From: Lucinisca nassula
Taxonomy: Eukaryota; Mollusca; Bivalvia; Lucinida; Lucinidae
NCBI GenBank assembly: GCA_963580285.1
Contig: OY757015.1
Location: forward strand, 130,652,217 to 130,716,216
Reading direction: 5' to 3'
DNA length: 64,000 nucleotides
In this document: piece by piece, positions 53,195 through 63,960 of the stretch
Numbering within the stretch: position 1 is the first letter of the stretch
Layout of the letters: each line of letters starts with the position of its first letter
Made by a program: the position numbers and the translations under genes
The notes under the pieces: generated by a model
Databases searched by the model: none
The model's input: the letters and a program-made list of their open reading frames with translations, nothing else
What the model was told of the DNA's origin: nothing

Positions 53195-53906
53195 TCTAAC
53201 AAAGGCTTTATGGAAGAGCTTGATGTGAGTACAATGACTGGAGACCCTACATATAATCTCACTGCTATGTCCACTAACAATATTCTATAAAAAAAACAAT
53301 GCATGCTCACATTCGGAATTTCTTATCAGGCCTGCTAAAATTGTACTGGATTCCTAAACTACATAAGAATCAGAGATTTCGGATTCGGTTAAGTGCTCAA
53401 CAAAGCCTCTTTCTCAGATTCTAACAGCAGCTAAAACAGGCCTAAAAACGTATTGTGACACTGCAAGAGTCTATACTCAGATGTGGATCCTGAACAATTC
53501 TAAAGGGCGTTCAGAGAACCTAAAGGCAAACTCACCTCATTCTGTCAACAACAACAGTATAAAATGAAAGTGAAGGTCGATACATTTCCCAAAACCTCCA
53601 AGCAGAGAAACCAAAGGGAAAGAAACACGTAAATGAACTAACTAAACCTTAATGACAACAACACTAGCGGATAGCCAAAAGTGCAGTTAACTTCCATCAA
53701 AATGGCCAAACGGTTATTCAAATTAATAAATAAATATGTATATATATGTAAAGACAAACTATAACACTATAACAAATAATAAACAACGGCCGAAGAACCG
53801 CCTAGGAACGTCTCCGAGAACATAAAATATGTTCTATGAAAGGGTTATCCTTTGGAAGCAAGGAATACACCACAGAAGTGAAAAATATGGAGTGTACATG
53901 TTTTCT

Positions 53907-53952
53907 GGGCCAGACTAGCTAGTTTCGGCTAATTAGGCCTCATCAGTGACCC
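53907..53952 (-). ncRNA. Hammerhead ribozyme, stem II mismatch
   Basis: Core and stems I and III are at consensus. The plus strand reads GGCTAATTAGGCC, so stem II has one C-A mismatch at its loop end. Probably still foldable. Confidence 0.85.
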
Positions 53953-54168
53953 TCAGATATTTTCAAAATTCCACAATGGAATCAATGATCCCAAAGGACA
54001 AGAAAATATAATCTACACTATGATGTAGGGCAGGGAGACGTTTTACCGCCGCCACACATTCCCACACACCAGCTCTAGTGAAGTTAAATATGTTCTATAA
54101 AAGGGTTATCCTTTGGAAGCAAGGAATACACCACAGAACTGAAAAAATATGGAGTGTACATGTTTTCT

Positions 54169-54214
54169 GGGCCAGACTAGCTAGTTTCGGCCAATAAGGC
54201 CTCATCAGTGACCC
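54169..54214 (-). ncRNA. Type I hammerhead ribozyme, intact core
   Basis: Consensus except for the stem II loop (TTATT in place of TAATT). Confidence 0.88.
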
Positions 54215-55204
54215 TCAGATAGTTTCAAAATTCCACAATGGACATAACACAAAAACTTAACAACTACAAAGATGAAATATCGATGACGGCTCGACAGCAT
54301 GAAATAACTGAAATACTAGAGCAAAAAAAAACTAACAGTTGGAATCCTGTTGACCCAACCAGAGGCAGAGCATCAGGTACCAACATACATTCTGTCAACA
54401 GTCCTTCGATTTCGACTCATACCACAACTATTCTACATGATAAACGGAAATCTACATTAAAGGAAATTTTCAACCCGTGTTTAACCAACATTAGGGTAAC
54501 CGTCGCTTCCAGTATGTTATCATTGGCTACAAAGTCAATTACTTCGTTTTTGGATCAGTCTGATGCACAACATAATATTCAGTTTCAGATGTCAGAAAGC
54601 TGTCCGAATATCTCATGGACAGTATTTAAGTCTAGTTCGGTGGACGGATATTTCCGCAAACAGTCGGTATACCTAGGGTACTAACTGCGCTTTTCTAACT
54701 GCAATATCCCTTCGGCATCAGCATACGGCGTTTACACTTCACAGTGAATCCATTATGCTAGAGCCTATGCACATAATCCGAACTTCATGGAGCGTTGGAA
54801 AGAACTCACTACAAGGTTGTTGAGGTATCGAAACACTAGTAGAAACTCTGAAAAGTTCTATGGAAGGCATCATGATCTGGTAAAACCCTATATCGTGGCA
54901 TTTTTTCAGAAATGTTTCTGATGTTTTTGCTAATGACGAGCCAAAATTCCGGACATACGTTTATACCAACAGTTTATTTGCTCAGGTCGATAGACATGGT
55001 GGGCGAGGCTTGCTTACCAAGTAATGCTTACCACCCGTTGACGCCTGATAACACCCTCTATTCTGGGCTTCTCGCCCGTTGTTCGGAACATCCTGATTTG
55101 CCATTCGTTGACGGATTGTTTAGTTTTGATTATAGTACCGTGAGCACAACTTCTTTAATTATTTTCTTTCTCACCATAAGTTTTCGTTAAAATTTCACAG
55201 GAAC

Positions 55205-55375
55205 AGAATAAAAGCTAGACGCCTCAAACTTGGTATGCACTAAAATAATGATGCTATATCGACAAGGCTGCACAACTAATTTGTTCATCAGTCATTTTAG
55301 TCTTTATTTTAATCTCCATATAGGTCAATGATATTTTAGAAACAATATTTTCTATGAAAGGTAAAAACAAATATC
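55205..55375. repeat. Short repeat shared with 51,600 and 55,530
   Basis: GCCTCAAACTTGGTAT at 55,220 recurs at 51,611, and a related AATGCTTCAAGTTTGAAATG is at about 55,536. The positions bracket the second PLE lineage, so this may be a remnant of its pseudo-LTRs. An imperfect AATGC repeat follows at 55,552-55,574. Confidence 0.4.
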
Positions 55376-55379
55376 CCAG

Positions 55380-55530
55380 AAAACTGAAACGTATGGGGTG
55401 TACAATTTTGCTGGACAAGAAAAGCAGGTCTTGGCCACATATGCCTCATCAGGGACATTAAAAATTTCAAAAATCCAAAATGGAATCAATGATCCAAAGG
55501 AAAAGACAATAAAGCCTACAGTCTGAAAAA
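55380..55530 (-). repeat. Diverged retrozyme-like remnant
   Basis: Order of blocks as in the 260-bp monomer read on the minus strand: GGAATCAATGATCC-type, GGGTGTACA-type, and the hammerhead core region, all diverged. Confidence 0.6.
55411..55456 (-). ncRNA. Degenerate hammerhead ribozyme
   Basis: Minus strand: CTGATGA, GGC-ATATGTG-GCC stem II, then AAGAC where GAAAC is needed, and a TTGTC before a CAGC 3' strand. The first core strand is intact but the second is not. An older or separate hammerhead lineage. Confidence 0.55.
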
Positions 55531-55614
55531 GCTTAATGCTTCAAGTTTGAAATGCAATGCAATGCAATGCAAAAATTATGGCTTATATCGTGTAAGGGGT
55601 AATATGATTTATCG

Positions 55615-56540
55615 TTTTTAGCTCACCTGACCGACGGTCATTGTCAGCTAGATGTCCGGCGTCGTCGTTCGTCTTCCATCGTTCGTCGTTCGTTCGTATT
55701 GTTTTTCCTGTGAACACAATAGAGGCCGCAGTTTTGGACAAATCATCACACGACTTGGTCAGAACGATCATCATGACAATATACAAGTCAAGTTCGAATA
55801 TGAGTAACGTCTGATCAAAACGTATGTCAGTAGGTCAAATCATAGAACAACATTTGTGAACACACAAGGGACCACAGTTTGGTTCGATCATCATCAACCT
55901 TGCTCAGAATGATCATTTTGACAATATCGCGGTCAAGTTCGAGTATGGGTCATGTCGGGTCAAAAACAAGTGCAGTAGGTCATATAATAGAAACACATTG
56001 TGAACACGCTAGAAGCCACAGTTTTGGTTCGATCATCATCAAACTTGCTCAGAATGATCATTTTTGACAATTTCATCGGTTACGTTCGAATATGGGTCAT
56101 GTCGGGTCAAAAACTAGGTCAGTAGGCCTAATCATAGAAAAAAACTTGTAACCACACTAGTGGTCACAGCTTTGTCCGATCTTCATCAAACTAGCTGCGA
56201 TAGATCATCTTGACAATATGTCAAGTTCGAATATCGGTCATGTCCGGTCAAAAAACAGGTCAGTAGGTCAAATCAAAGAAAAACATTGTGAACAAACTAG
56301 AGGCCTAAGTTTGGGTTCGATCATCATCAAACTTGCTAAGAATGATCATTTTAACAATATCTCGGTGAAGTGCGAATATGGGTCATGTCGGGGTAAAAAC
56401 TAGGTCCGTAGGGAAAATCATAGAAAAAAATTGTGAACACACTAGGGACCACAGTTTTGGTCCGATCATCATCAACCTAGCTCAGAATGATCATCTTAAC
56501 AACATTTCGTTCAAGTTCGATTATGGGTCATGTCAAGTTT
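55615..56540 (+). repeat. ~146-bp tandem array with terminal hairpin, six units
   Basis: Begins with the hairpin GCTCACCTGACCGACGGTCA and GTCCGGCGTCGTCGTTCGTC. Units share TTTTGGTTCGATCATCATCA, CTTGCTCAGAATGATCAT, TTCGAATATGGGTCATGTCG and AACACACTAGAGGCCACAG-like blocks. Same family as 61,345-63,205. Confidence 0.85.
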
Positions 56541-56710
56541 GACTTTTGACCTTGACCTTTAATCTACTTGATCATAACTTTGAACCATTTGACATAAAGC
56601 CTTCATATTTGACATGTTAGTTCCTTGTGACAAGGGCTTCCCATTTATACAAAAACTACATTTGTCCTTTACCTTTGACCTACTTTGTCAGAACTATTTA
56701 ACGATTTTTT
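56541..56710 (-). repeat. Fragment of GGTCAAGGTCA array, reverse orientation
   Basis: CATAACTTTGAACCATTTGA and TTAGTTCCTTGTGACAAGGG are complements of unit blocks of 24,626-25,730. Confidence 0.78.
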
Positions 56711-57183
56711 TTATTTATTCGAAATTTCATGACAAATATACATACATCTGTACTGCAGATATACATACAAATGTCAAAGATGTAGGCACAGCCTATATTT
56801 ATCCTCTCCTTTATGTTAATTAAATAGATTTATCTAATGAATGCAATATAAAAAAATGTACAATAATACTTAGAAGAAGAAGAAGAAGAAGAAGAAAAAA
56901 AGGAGGAAAAGGTAGAGTATAGTTAACACCGACTAACACCAATATTTACCGTGTTGATTCTGATGTGATAGTTTCACCGGAAATGCCTTTATATATGCGT
57001 TGCACATTAACTAACTTATTTCGTTACCGTTTAAGTGTCTAAAAGATTTGTACGTTTAAGCTTTTGACGATCCTGGCTTTTAGATATTGAAACATTGAAA
57101 CGTTGAAACCTATACACTTTGGTATTTAATCAACCCTAATGTTTAGTTTGTTTAGCTTTACTATCACTACTGAGCCAAGTCAC
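56711..57183. other. No gene recognised; (AAG)n microsatellite
   Basis: A GAA repeat of about nine units lies at 56,872-56,899. Nothing else is supported. Confidence 0.6.
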
Positions 57184-57990
57184 ATTATGGGGCAGTGCTT
57201 ACAGTTGGCACCGTGGTTCCAGGAAGGATGGCATAATAAGCACGAGAGACGCGATAATAGTGCAGGCAAGGGCGCTTACTCTGACCAACACTGACACGTT
57301 GCAAATAAAAAAAACAACAACAGTATCTAGAGTGGGTGCTTTGCAGCGACGCCTCATGCTTTGAATAAAGCGTTGTATCTGGTCTAATGTGATGCTGTCC
57401 AATTCTTTCTGTAGCGCCATGGCAAGCTGCTGACGGTTGATTGGTGGATTGCGTCGGCTGTACACCGAGCTGGTCCCAAAGGTGCTCAATTGGGTTTAAA
57501 TACGGCGAAAACGCAGGCAAATGAAGAAATTGCACGCCACTTTGATTGAAAACGTGCATGGTTAGCCTTGCAGGATGAGCACGTGCATTGTCCTGTTGGA
57601 AAAGCATAATGTCGCCATTACTGCATAAAAACGGTACCACCTTAGGCTCTAAGATGTCATTGATGTAATGACGGACCGTCAAATTGTCGTCAGTAATGAG
57701 TTGTCGCCATAAGATCCCTCAAATCACCATTACGCTACCACCACCCCAACCTGACACCTGTTTAACACAACAGTCTCAAAATTGCTCCCCACGTCGACGC
57801 CATACTTTACGCCGCCTGTCAAATATTTCAACACAAAGACGGGACTCGCTTGTGAACGATACACCTAGCCAACGCTGTTGTGTCCATCGGATACGCTGTC
57901 GACACCAATTAAAGCAACTGATTCGAAGTTCCGCCGTCAAAACATTCCCCCTATACGCCTTATGGATAGAAATACCGCATTCCTTGAGAC
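57184..57990 (-). pseudogene. Tc1-type transposase, inactive
   Basis: Minus-strand frame. The upstream part (57,700-57,990) reads RWTQQRWLGVSFTSESRL, VWRRRGEQF then a stop, and GWGGGSVMVI then a stop. The downstream part (57,185-57,682) is open and contains TVRHYINDILEPKVVPF, MLFQQDNARAHPARLT and FSPYLNPIEHLWD. The second catalytic Asp (QQDN) and the Glu (NPIEH) are 34 residues apart, so DD34E. The first catalytic Asp of the FTDESR motif is Ser here (codon 57,848-57,850). With two stops this copy cannot make enzyme. TIRs were not found; the right side abuts a PLE fragment at about 57,992. Confidence 0.88.
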
Positions 57991-57991
57991 G

Positions 57992-58440
57992 CCACCGGGT
58001 TCCGATAGACCTTGTTGCAGAGGAGTCAACATTGAATTTTGAAACTAAATCGGAATGACGTCTATTTTATAAAACATAGTCTTTATGTAGTTTGATACCG
58101 ATATCAACGATTAAGAAGTTTAGCAGTCAACAAGTTGAAGTGTTGAAGTCAGCTACACGATTAGACTCGCCGACAAATCAAATTATTTGCGAAATATAAA
58201 CGCTATAGGATGCCGCACGAGGAATATCGCCACCCAAGGAAGGAAAATGTACAATCTCAAACTCAAAATCATCGACTTTGATCTTGCATTTTGCAGGAAA
58301 CATACCCATCTACAAAAGACAGATGTAAATCCAAAACTGGGTCCTCTTTATCAGGCGAATTTGCTTTATTTAACTGTGAATTTCACTGATCAAACCATAG
58401 AAATAGGTTTTGTAAATATTTAGTAAATCATCCATCTCAT
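57992..58440 (-). pseudogene. Naiad-like PLE RT C-terminal fragment
   Basis: GGTTCCGATAGACCTTGTTG and TTGAATTTTGAAACTAAATC, then KIYDKRDDF-region complements; the catalytic DDLLNI block is at about 58,415-58,440. It begins directly beside the Tc1 remnant. Confidence 0.72.
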
Positions 58441-58680
58441 TATGGCGTTTAATAATTATTGTCCTCTTTAAAATGATTCTGAAAACCAACTTTCTTCATA
58501 ATGTTCCGAAACCCGTTAACCAATTTTCCACAAAAATCCAGCTCCGCCTTGTCCTATTGCAAAAGTGTACCCAAGTTAACCATTCAGCGCTCAATCAGCT
58601 TAGAGTGCCGCCGACAAACCATGAAAATGCTTACCTAAGTTTTACACCGACAGCCCCGCTCAAGAAGCCCTTCAATAAGA
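58441..58680. other. No gene recognised
   Basis: An 81-codon frame (58,473-58,718) has no recognised domain. The segment may be a very diverged PLE part. Confidence 0.4.
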
Positions 58681-59110
58681 AGTATATTCCGATTGTGAAA
58701 ATCGCCAACATGAGATGAAAATTGAGCTAAACAAATCATTTGAGATACACAAGAGGGGTGGCGAACGGTGGTCATCCCTGTTCAAGATCGGACAATCTAC
58801 AACACCGAAGCCAAAATCATCCCGTTTGTCGCACTTCCAAGATGAGAATACACCACCAGAAGACAGATACAATCTTAAAAAGGATGCTGCTCTATCCAAG
58901 AAATAAGACCCACCAAGCCTCAGCCCAGAGGGTCAAATCTTGCCAACCATTTTCCCGAAGTTCAAATTGCCAACACCAAGCAAACCGTCCAGACATACAG
59001 CCGTCGAACTAAGTCCCACCAGAGAGACAGTATGAAATCTCGGCCGCAAAAACACAATAAAAAACTGCAAACAGATGAGATCCCCTATCGGAATACCCAC
59101 AATTATGCTA
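58681..59110 (-). pseudogene. Diverged Naiad-like PLE RT fragment
   Basis: Minus-strand pieces SIIVGIPIG (motif B' region, about 59,080-59,105), DGLLGVGNLNFGKMVGKI (equivalent of DDLLNIDN, both Asp altered) and WKCDKRDDFGFGVVDCPI follow the family order with many replacements. The most diverged copy of this family recognised here. Confidence 0.65.
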
Positions 59111-59370
59111 TAGAAAGTCTTACTCCACCCATAACTTACTCTACCCATCAATGACACCAAAGGGAAAGAAATACAAACATTAAGCGACCAGACCATAATG
59201 GAAACCTAAACAAAGGAAGGCCATAAGGACAGTTACTTTCCCACAAAAATGGCCATATGGCCATCCAAAATTAAACGACACAAGTGATACACACAGTAAG
59301 TAACAAACAACAACACAAATAAATCGCCACAGAAGAGCCGCCTTGGAACGGTCAGTGGAAGATCCCACTT
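59111..59370 (-). repeat. Naiad-like PLE tail nested in PLE
   Basis: TACTCTACCCATCAATGACA to GAACGGTCAGTGGAAGATCC, as in the copy starting at 52,450. Confidence 0.78.
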
Positions 59371-59571
59371 CCAAATCTGACAAAAAAAACATCAATAAAA
59401 AGGCATGCACGGGCACCACAAACCTTCCGAAAATACCACAAAGCATGACTCCCATGCACCCTAGAGGTACAAAATGTGTGTCCCTCAGTACAAGCCAAAC
59501 ACAGCAATCCCCCGAGAGCAACCAAACAAATTACTGTCGAACCAAACAAATTACTTTATCTTTTACCAAAA
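59371..59571. other. No feature recognised
   Basis: About 200 bp between two tails, with CCAAACAAATTACT repeated near 59,521 and 59,541. Confidence 0.4.
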
Positions 59572-60005
59572 TATAAGTAGAGGCAATGATCAGCAATCGA
59601 TACAATTAACCCAAAGCTCCAAACAGAGACGCCAAAGCGAAAGAAACACAAACATGAAGCAAAAGACCCAAACGGAAACACCAACAGCGGAAAGCCAAAA
59701 GGACAGTTACTTTCCCACAAAATGGCCAAAAGGCTATCCAAAATAATATAATATAAGCGACACAAACACCCAAAGACAAACCGTAACAAAAATAAACCGC
59801 GACAAAAGAACCTCCTTGGAACGGTCAGCGGAAACGAATTCCACTCTTGGGCTTACATCGATTTTACGTGGCCACAATCCTCGCCCTTACTTCCGTCGCG
59901 ATTAAGACAAATAATTTGTTCAGTCCGCGTGAAGGCCTCCTAACACATCAGTGCAACATCTCAGTGAACAAAAAAAATCAAACAACCACAGAGATGAAAC
60001 AAGTT
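59572..60005 (-). repeat. Naiad-like PLE 3' tail
   Basis: TAAGTAGAGGCAATGATCAG border at the left, consensus blocks through to CAACCACAGAGATGAAACAA. Confidence 0.82.
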
Positions 60006-60597
60006 GGCTGCTTTCAAAAAGCATCCAATAGGTTTGGTCTTGTCAGTCTACATTCTGATTTGAGCCAGCTGATATCATTATCCCACTTAATGCTTTTTTT
60101 AATAAAAATAATTACTTTAATACAAAACGTGTATATAAAATTTCGAAGTCTGTGGCCTTGGTATCAGGAGGGGTAGGTAGTGATGAGTATTCTGTGGTAA
60201 ATTGTTTAACGCCATGGCAAGTATTAACTAAATGTAACTCACATATGGTTTACACATGTATAGCACAAAACTTAACCAAAGGAAAATGTAAACCGAATGG
60301 TTCAAAGGGTCATAACTCTGTTAATAATTGGTGGACAGTAATTCTCGAAACTTAAGGCACATCTTAGCCTTACTACATACACATTTTAGGCTTGATCCGA
60401 TGAAAACTGTATAGTAGGAGTTATACGGAAACGAAACAAAAGTTTACGGACGGACGGACACCATCCCCATATCTTAATACTACCGTTTTTTTGTTGTTGT
60501 TGTTGCTGTTGTTGTTTTTCAAACGGGCATATAAAAAGATTATCTCCTAAGTCATCAGGCCTTCTATAGGGCCTTGGTTATCTATTTCATTTTTGTT
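60006..60597. other. No gene; end of a dispersed repeat and (TTG)n
   Basis: CAAAGGGTCATAACTCTG and ACGGACGGACGGACACC (60,449) resemble ends of mollusc dispersed repeats. A TTG microsatellite with one GCT interruption is at 60,490-60,516. Confidence 0.5.
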
Positions 60598-60892
60598 GTT
60601 AACGTCCCTGTTGACACTGTATGAGTCTTTTTTTTAGACATTGCTTCCAAATTTGTGGGGCTTTTACTCAGTACTGAGATAAAACGGGCAGATAAAACTC
60701 CTTCTCAAGCCCTGTCGCCCAATTAAACTAAATGGTTGAAATACATGAACGGTCCGACTCGAGCCACTTTTCCTGGGCAGGCTTAGACTTTCTAGGCGAT
60801 TTAACACTACTCATGTGCGGCGGGTATCAGCTCTGCGAGAAAGCATTATGCAGCCCAAGCTATTTCTTCAATCCTCGACGGACGGGGGCCGA
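60598..60892 (-). repeat. SINE-like repeat B, diverged, reverse orientation
   Basis: GTTAACGTCCCTGTTGACAC to CCTCGACGGACGGGGGCC with more mismatches than other copies. Confidence 0.8.
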
Positions 60893-61010
60893 TCAGACCT
60901 TGGGGCAATATATTGGACTGCATGAGCTGAAACCGACCGAACTTTGAAGTATTTCTGACCGCTTTGGAAGATCTAAGCCTGCCCAGACAAAGTGCTGCAA
61001 ATCAGACTAT
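60893..61010 (+). repeat. SINE-like repeat B fragment
   Basis: ATGAGCTGAAACCGACCG and AAGCCTGCCCAGACAAAG, in inverted orientation to the adjacent copy. Confidence 0.65.
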
Positions 61011-61344
61011 ATCTTAAACCTTAGCAGTTTCTTTGACCGGTACCTCCGCAAAAACCTGAAATTTGCAATCCGTTTGTATATCTTTCTGAATCACAATTTA
61101 ATTGTAAAAGAAACTGCTTAGTAAAACGTCAAGTATTGAGTGGAAATAAAGAACACCACTCTCGGCTTATCAGATACAATAGCTCACATAGAATGCGCCA
61201 AAAAGTCTTTTAACAACTCTGTAACTGGTGGCAGGTCACTTAGTAGTCATGAAGTTTTTGACCAAAAACTATTGCTATCTGTGCTGGGCTCAAGGTCAAT
61301 AAACAACGATCCATCAACGTTATGACCTTTTTTCGCTCCCTAAA
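61011..61344. other. No gene recognised
   Basis: A 61-codon plus-strand frame (61,140-61,325) has no recognised domain. Confidence 0.45.
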
Positions 61345-63205
61345 TATTTTTGCTCACCTGACCGAAGGTCATGGTGAGCTTTTGTGACTGTGAGATGTCC
61401 GGCGTCGTCGTTCGTCGTGCGGTGTGCGTCTTGCGGTGTGCGTCGCGCGTCATGCTTGCGTAAACTTTTCTTGTTAACACTCTAGAGGCCACAATTTTGA
61501 TCCAATCATCACCAAACTTAGTCAGAACAATCATCCTGAAAATAACTGGGTCAAGTTTGAATATGAACCATGTCGGGTCAAAAAGTAGGTCACCAGGTCA
61601 AATCGAAGAAAGACCTTGTTAACACTCTAGAGGCCACAGTTTTGGCTCAATCATCCTCAAACTTGCTCAGAATAATCATCCTGATAATATCTCGGTCAAG
61701 TTCGAATATGGGTCATGTCGGGTCAAAAAGTAGGTCAGCAGTTCAAATCAAAGGAAAACCTTGTTAACACTCTAGAGGCCACAGTTTTGGTCCAATCATC
61801 CTCAAACTTGCTCAGAACGACCATCCTGACAGTATCTCGGTAAAGTTAGAATATGGGTCATGTCGGGTCAAAAAGGATGTCAGTAGGTCAAACAATAGAA
61901 AAACCTTGTTAACATTCTGGAGGCCACAGTTTGGGTCTAATCATCTTCAAACTTGCTCACAATGATTATCCTGACAATATCTAAGTCTAGTTCAAATATG
62001 GGTCATGTTGGTTCAAAAAGTAGGTTAGTAGGGCAAATCATAGAAAAACCTTGTTAACACTCTAGAGGCCAAAGATTTGGCCCAATCATCCTCAGACTTG
62101 CTAAGAATGATAATTCTGACAAAATCTCGGTCAAGTTCGAATATGGGTCATGTCGGGTCAAAAAGTAGGTCACCAGGTCAAATCAAAGGAAAACCTTGTT
62201 AACACTCTAGAGGCCACAGTTTGAATATGGGTCATGTGTGGTCCAAAAGTAGGTCAGTAGGTCAAACCATAAAAAACATTGTTATCACTCTGGAGGCCAC
62301 AGTTAGGGACCAATCAGCTTCAACTTTGCTCAGAATGATCATCCTGACTATATCTCGGTCAAGTTCGAATATGGGTCATGTCGGGTCTAAAAGTAGGTCA
62401 GTAGGTCAAATCATAGAAAAACTTTGTTAACACTCTAGAAGCCCCAGTTTTTGTCCAATCATCCTCAATCTTGCTCAGAATGATCATCCTAACTATATCT
62501 CGGTAAAGTTAGAATATGGGTCATGTCGGTTCAAAAAGTAGGTCAGTAGGTCAAACCGTAGAAAAAGCTTGTTAACACTCCAGAGACTGCAATTTTAGTC
62601 TAATTATCATCAAACTTGCACAGAATGACCATCTCTGCAATATCTAGGTCAAGTTCGAATATGGGTCATGTCGGGTCAGAAAGTAGGTCAAATCGTAGAA
62701 AACCTTGTGAAAATACTAGAGACCACAGTGTTCATCTGATCATCATCAAACTTGCTCAGAATGATCATCTTGGCAATATCTCGGTCAAATTTGAATACAG
62801 GTCATGTTGGGTCAAAAAGTAGGTCAAAGCATAGAAAAACGTTGTGAACACTCTAGATGCCAGAGTTTGACACTATCTCGGTTAATTTCGAATATGGGCC
62901 ATGTCTGGTCAATAGGTAGGTCAGATCATAGAAAAACCTTGTGAACACACTAGAGGCCCCAGTTTTGGTCCAATCATCATCAACCTTGCTCAGAATGATC
63001 ATCTTGACAATATCTGGATCAAGTTTGAATATGCGTCATGTTGGTTCAAAATGTAGGTCAGCAGGCCAAATCATAGAAAAACGTTGTGAACACTCCAAGA
63101 GGCCAAAATTTTAGTCCAATCATCATAAAACTTGCTCAGAATGATGATCTGGACAATATCTCACTTAAGTTCAAATATGGGTCATGTCAAATCAAAAAGT
63201 AGATC
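61345..63205 (+). repeat. ~143-bp tandem array with terminal hairpin, about 13 units
   Basis: Left end hairpin GCTCACCTGACCGAAGGTCA-TGGTGAGC, then GTCCGGCGTCGTCGTTCGTC. Units with AACACTCTAGAGGCCACAG-type starts near 61,477, 61,620, 61,763, 61,910, 62,053, 62,196, 62,285, 62,428, 62,573, 62,850, 62,943 and 63,090. Two spacings are about 90 bp, so some units are truncated. Many 60-69-codon frames are repeat-encoded chance frames. Confidence 0.9.
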
Positions 63206-63960
63206 ACTAGGTTATTTTGTCATAACTTTTGAACCGTTTGAGATAGAGCCTTCATATTTGGCATGTAGGTTTCTTGTGACAAGGGCTTTCCACGCATATA
63301 AAAATAGTTGACCTGTGAACTTGAGCTGTGACCTTCTTTATCATAACTTTTGAACTATATGAGATAGAGCCTTCATATTTGGCATGTATGTTTGTTGTGA
63401 CAAGGCTTTCCCAGCCATTAAAAAAATTTGACCCATCACCCAGACCTTTGACCTACTTTGTCATAACTTTTTAAGCATTTGAGATACAGCCTTCACATTT
63501 GACATGTAGGTTCCCTGCGACAGGGGTTTCCTATTCAAACATAAAATGTGACCTTTACCTTGACATTTTACCTACTTTATCATAACTTTTGAACCATTTG
63601 AGATGGTGCCTTCATATTTGGCATGTATGTTCCTTGTGAAAAGGTCTTTCCACCAATACAAAAAATTTGTCTTATGACCTTGACCTTTGATCTACTTCCA
63701 CCATTTGAGATAGAGCCTCCATATTTGGCATGTAGTTTCCTTGTGTCATACAAAAATGACTTGTGACCTTGTCTTTGACATGTGACCTACTTTATCACAA
63801 CTTTTGAACCATTTGAGGTAGAGCCTTCATCTTTTTCATGTATGTTCATTGTGGCAACGACTTTCGAAATTTTGAACTGTGACCTAGACCTTTGACCTTC
63901 TTTCTCATAGCATTTGAACCATTTAAGATACATCTGTTCCTATCTGTGTGAAGTAAACTT
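63206..63960 (-). repeat. GGTCAAGGTCA array, reverse orientation, about six units
   Basis: TCATAACTTTTGAACC-type and GAGCCTTCATATTTGGCATG blocks recur about every 120 bp, complement of the 24,626-25,730 array. It directly follows the 143-bp array, as at 56,541. Confidence 0.88.

Larger units (their letters stand above)
53826..54241 (-). mobile_element. Retrozyme-like array, 1.6 units, minus orientation
   Basis: Two hammerheads 262 bp apart on the minus strand. ACATAA at 53,820-53,825 and 54,242-54,247 flanks the array, and PLE tail sequence continues across. This is the youngest layer of a three-level nest (array in tail in PLE ORF). Confidence 0.87.
53551..54387 (-). repeat. Naiad-like PLE tail insertion, 13-bp TSD, hosting a retrozyme
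   Basis: CATTCTGTCAACA at 53,538-53,550 and 54,388-54,400. The tail blocks CCAAAGGGAAAGAAACACG (53,610) and GACGGCTCGACAGCATGAA (54,284) are separated by the ribozyme array at 53,826-54,241. The 148-codon frame at 54,238-54,684 is a chimera of tail and RT sequence, not a gene. Confidence 0.88.
51740..55190 (+). pseudogene. Second Naiad-like PLE lineage, broken by two insertions
   Basis: Three plus-strand pieces. Piece 1 (51,740-52,449): a YNPIQTV-PFRRCLEIDF segment, GYIITGDLNIV, DTLSEWVKSVMSLVN, and FVVV-stop-ADKTSNK. Piece 2 (53,195-53,550): KLYWIPKLHKN (RT finger) and, in other frames, CDTARVYTQMWILNNSK. Piece 3 (54,388-55,190): a DFSTLYTTIPHDKL-equivalent (read here as SISTHTTTILHDKR), then AYGVYTSQ, YARAYAHNPNF and FYGRHHDLV. 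Order and motifs are those of a Naiad-type RT, but of a lineage distinct from the other copies here. Removing the two TSD-flanked inserts rejoins the pieces. Stops and frameshifts throughout. The endonuclease is not recognised. Confidence 0.8.

Noticed and set aside
54238..54684. 148-codon plus-strand open frame
   Set aside because: A chimera: its first ~50 codons are PLE tail read antisense, and the rest is decayed RT of another PLE beyond a 13-bp TSD. Not a gene.
57684..58058. 124-codon plus-strand frame
   Set aside because: Antisense shadow of the upstream part of the Tc1 transposase, which has recognisable motifs on the minus strand.
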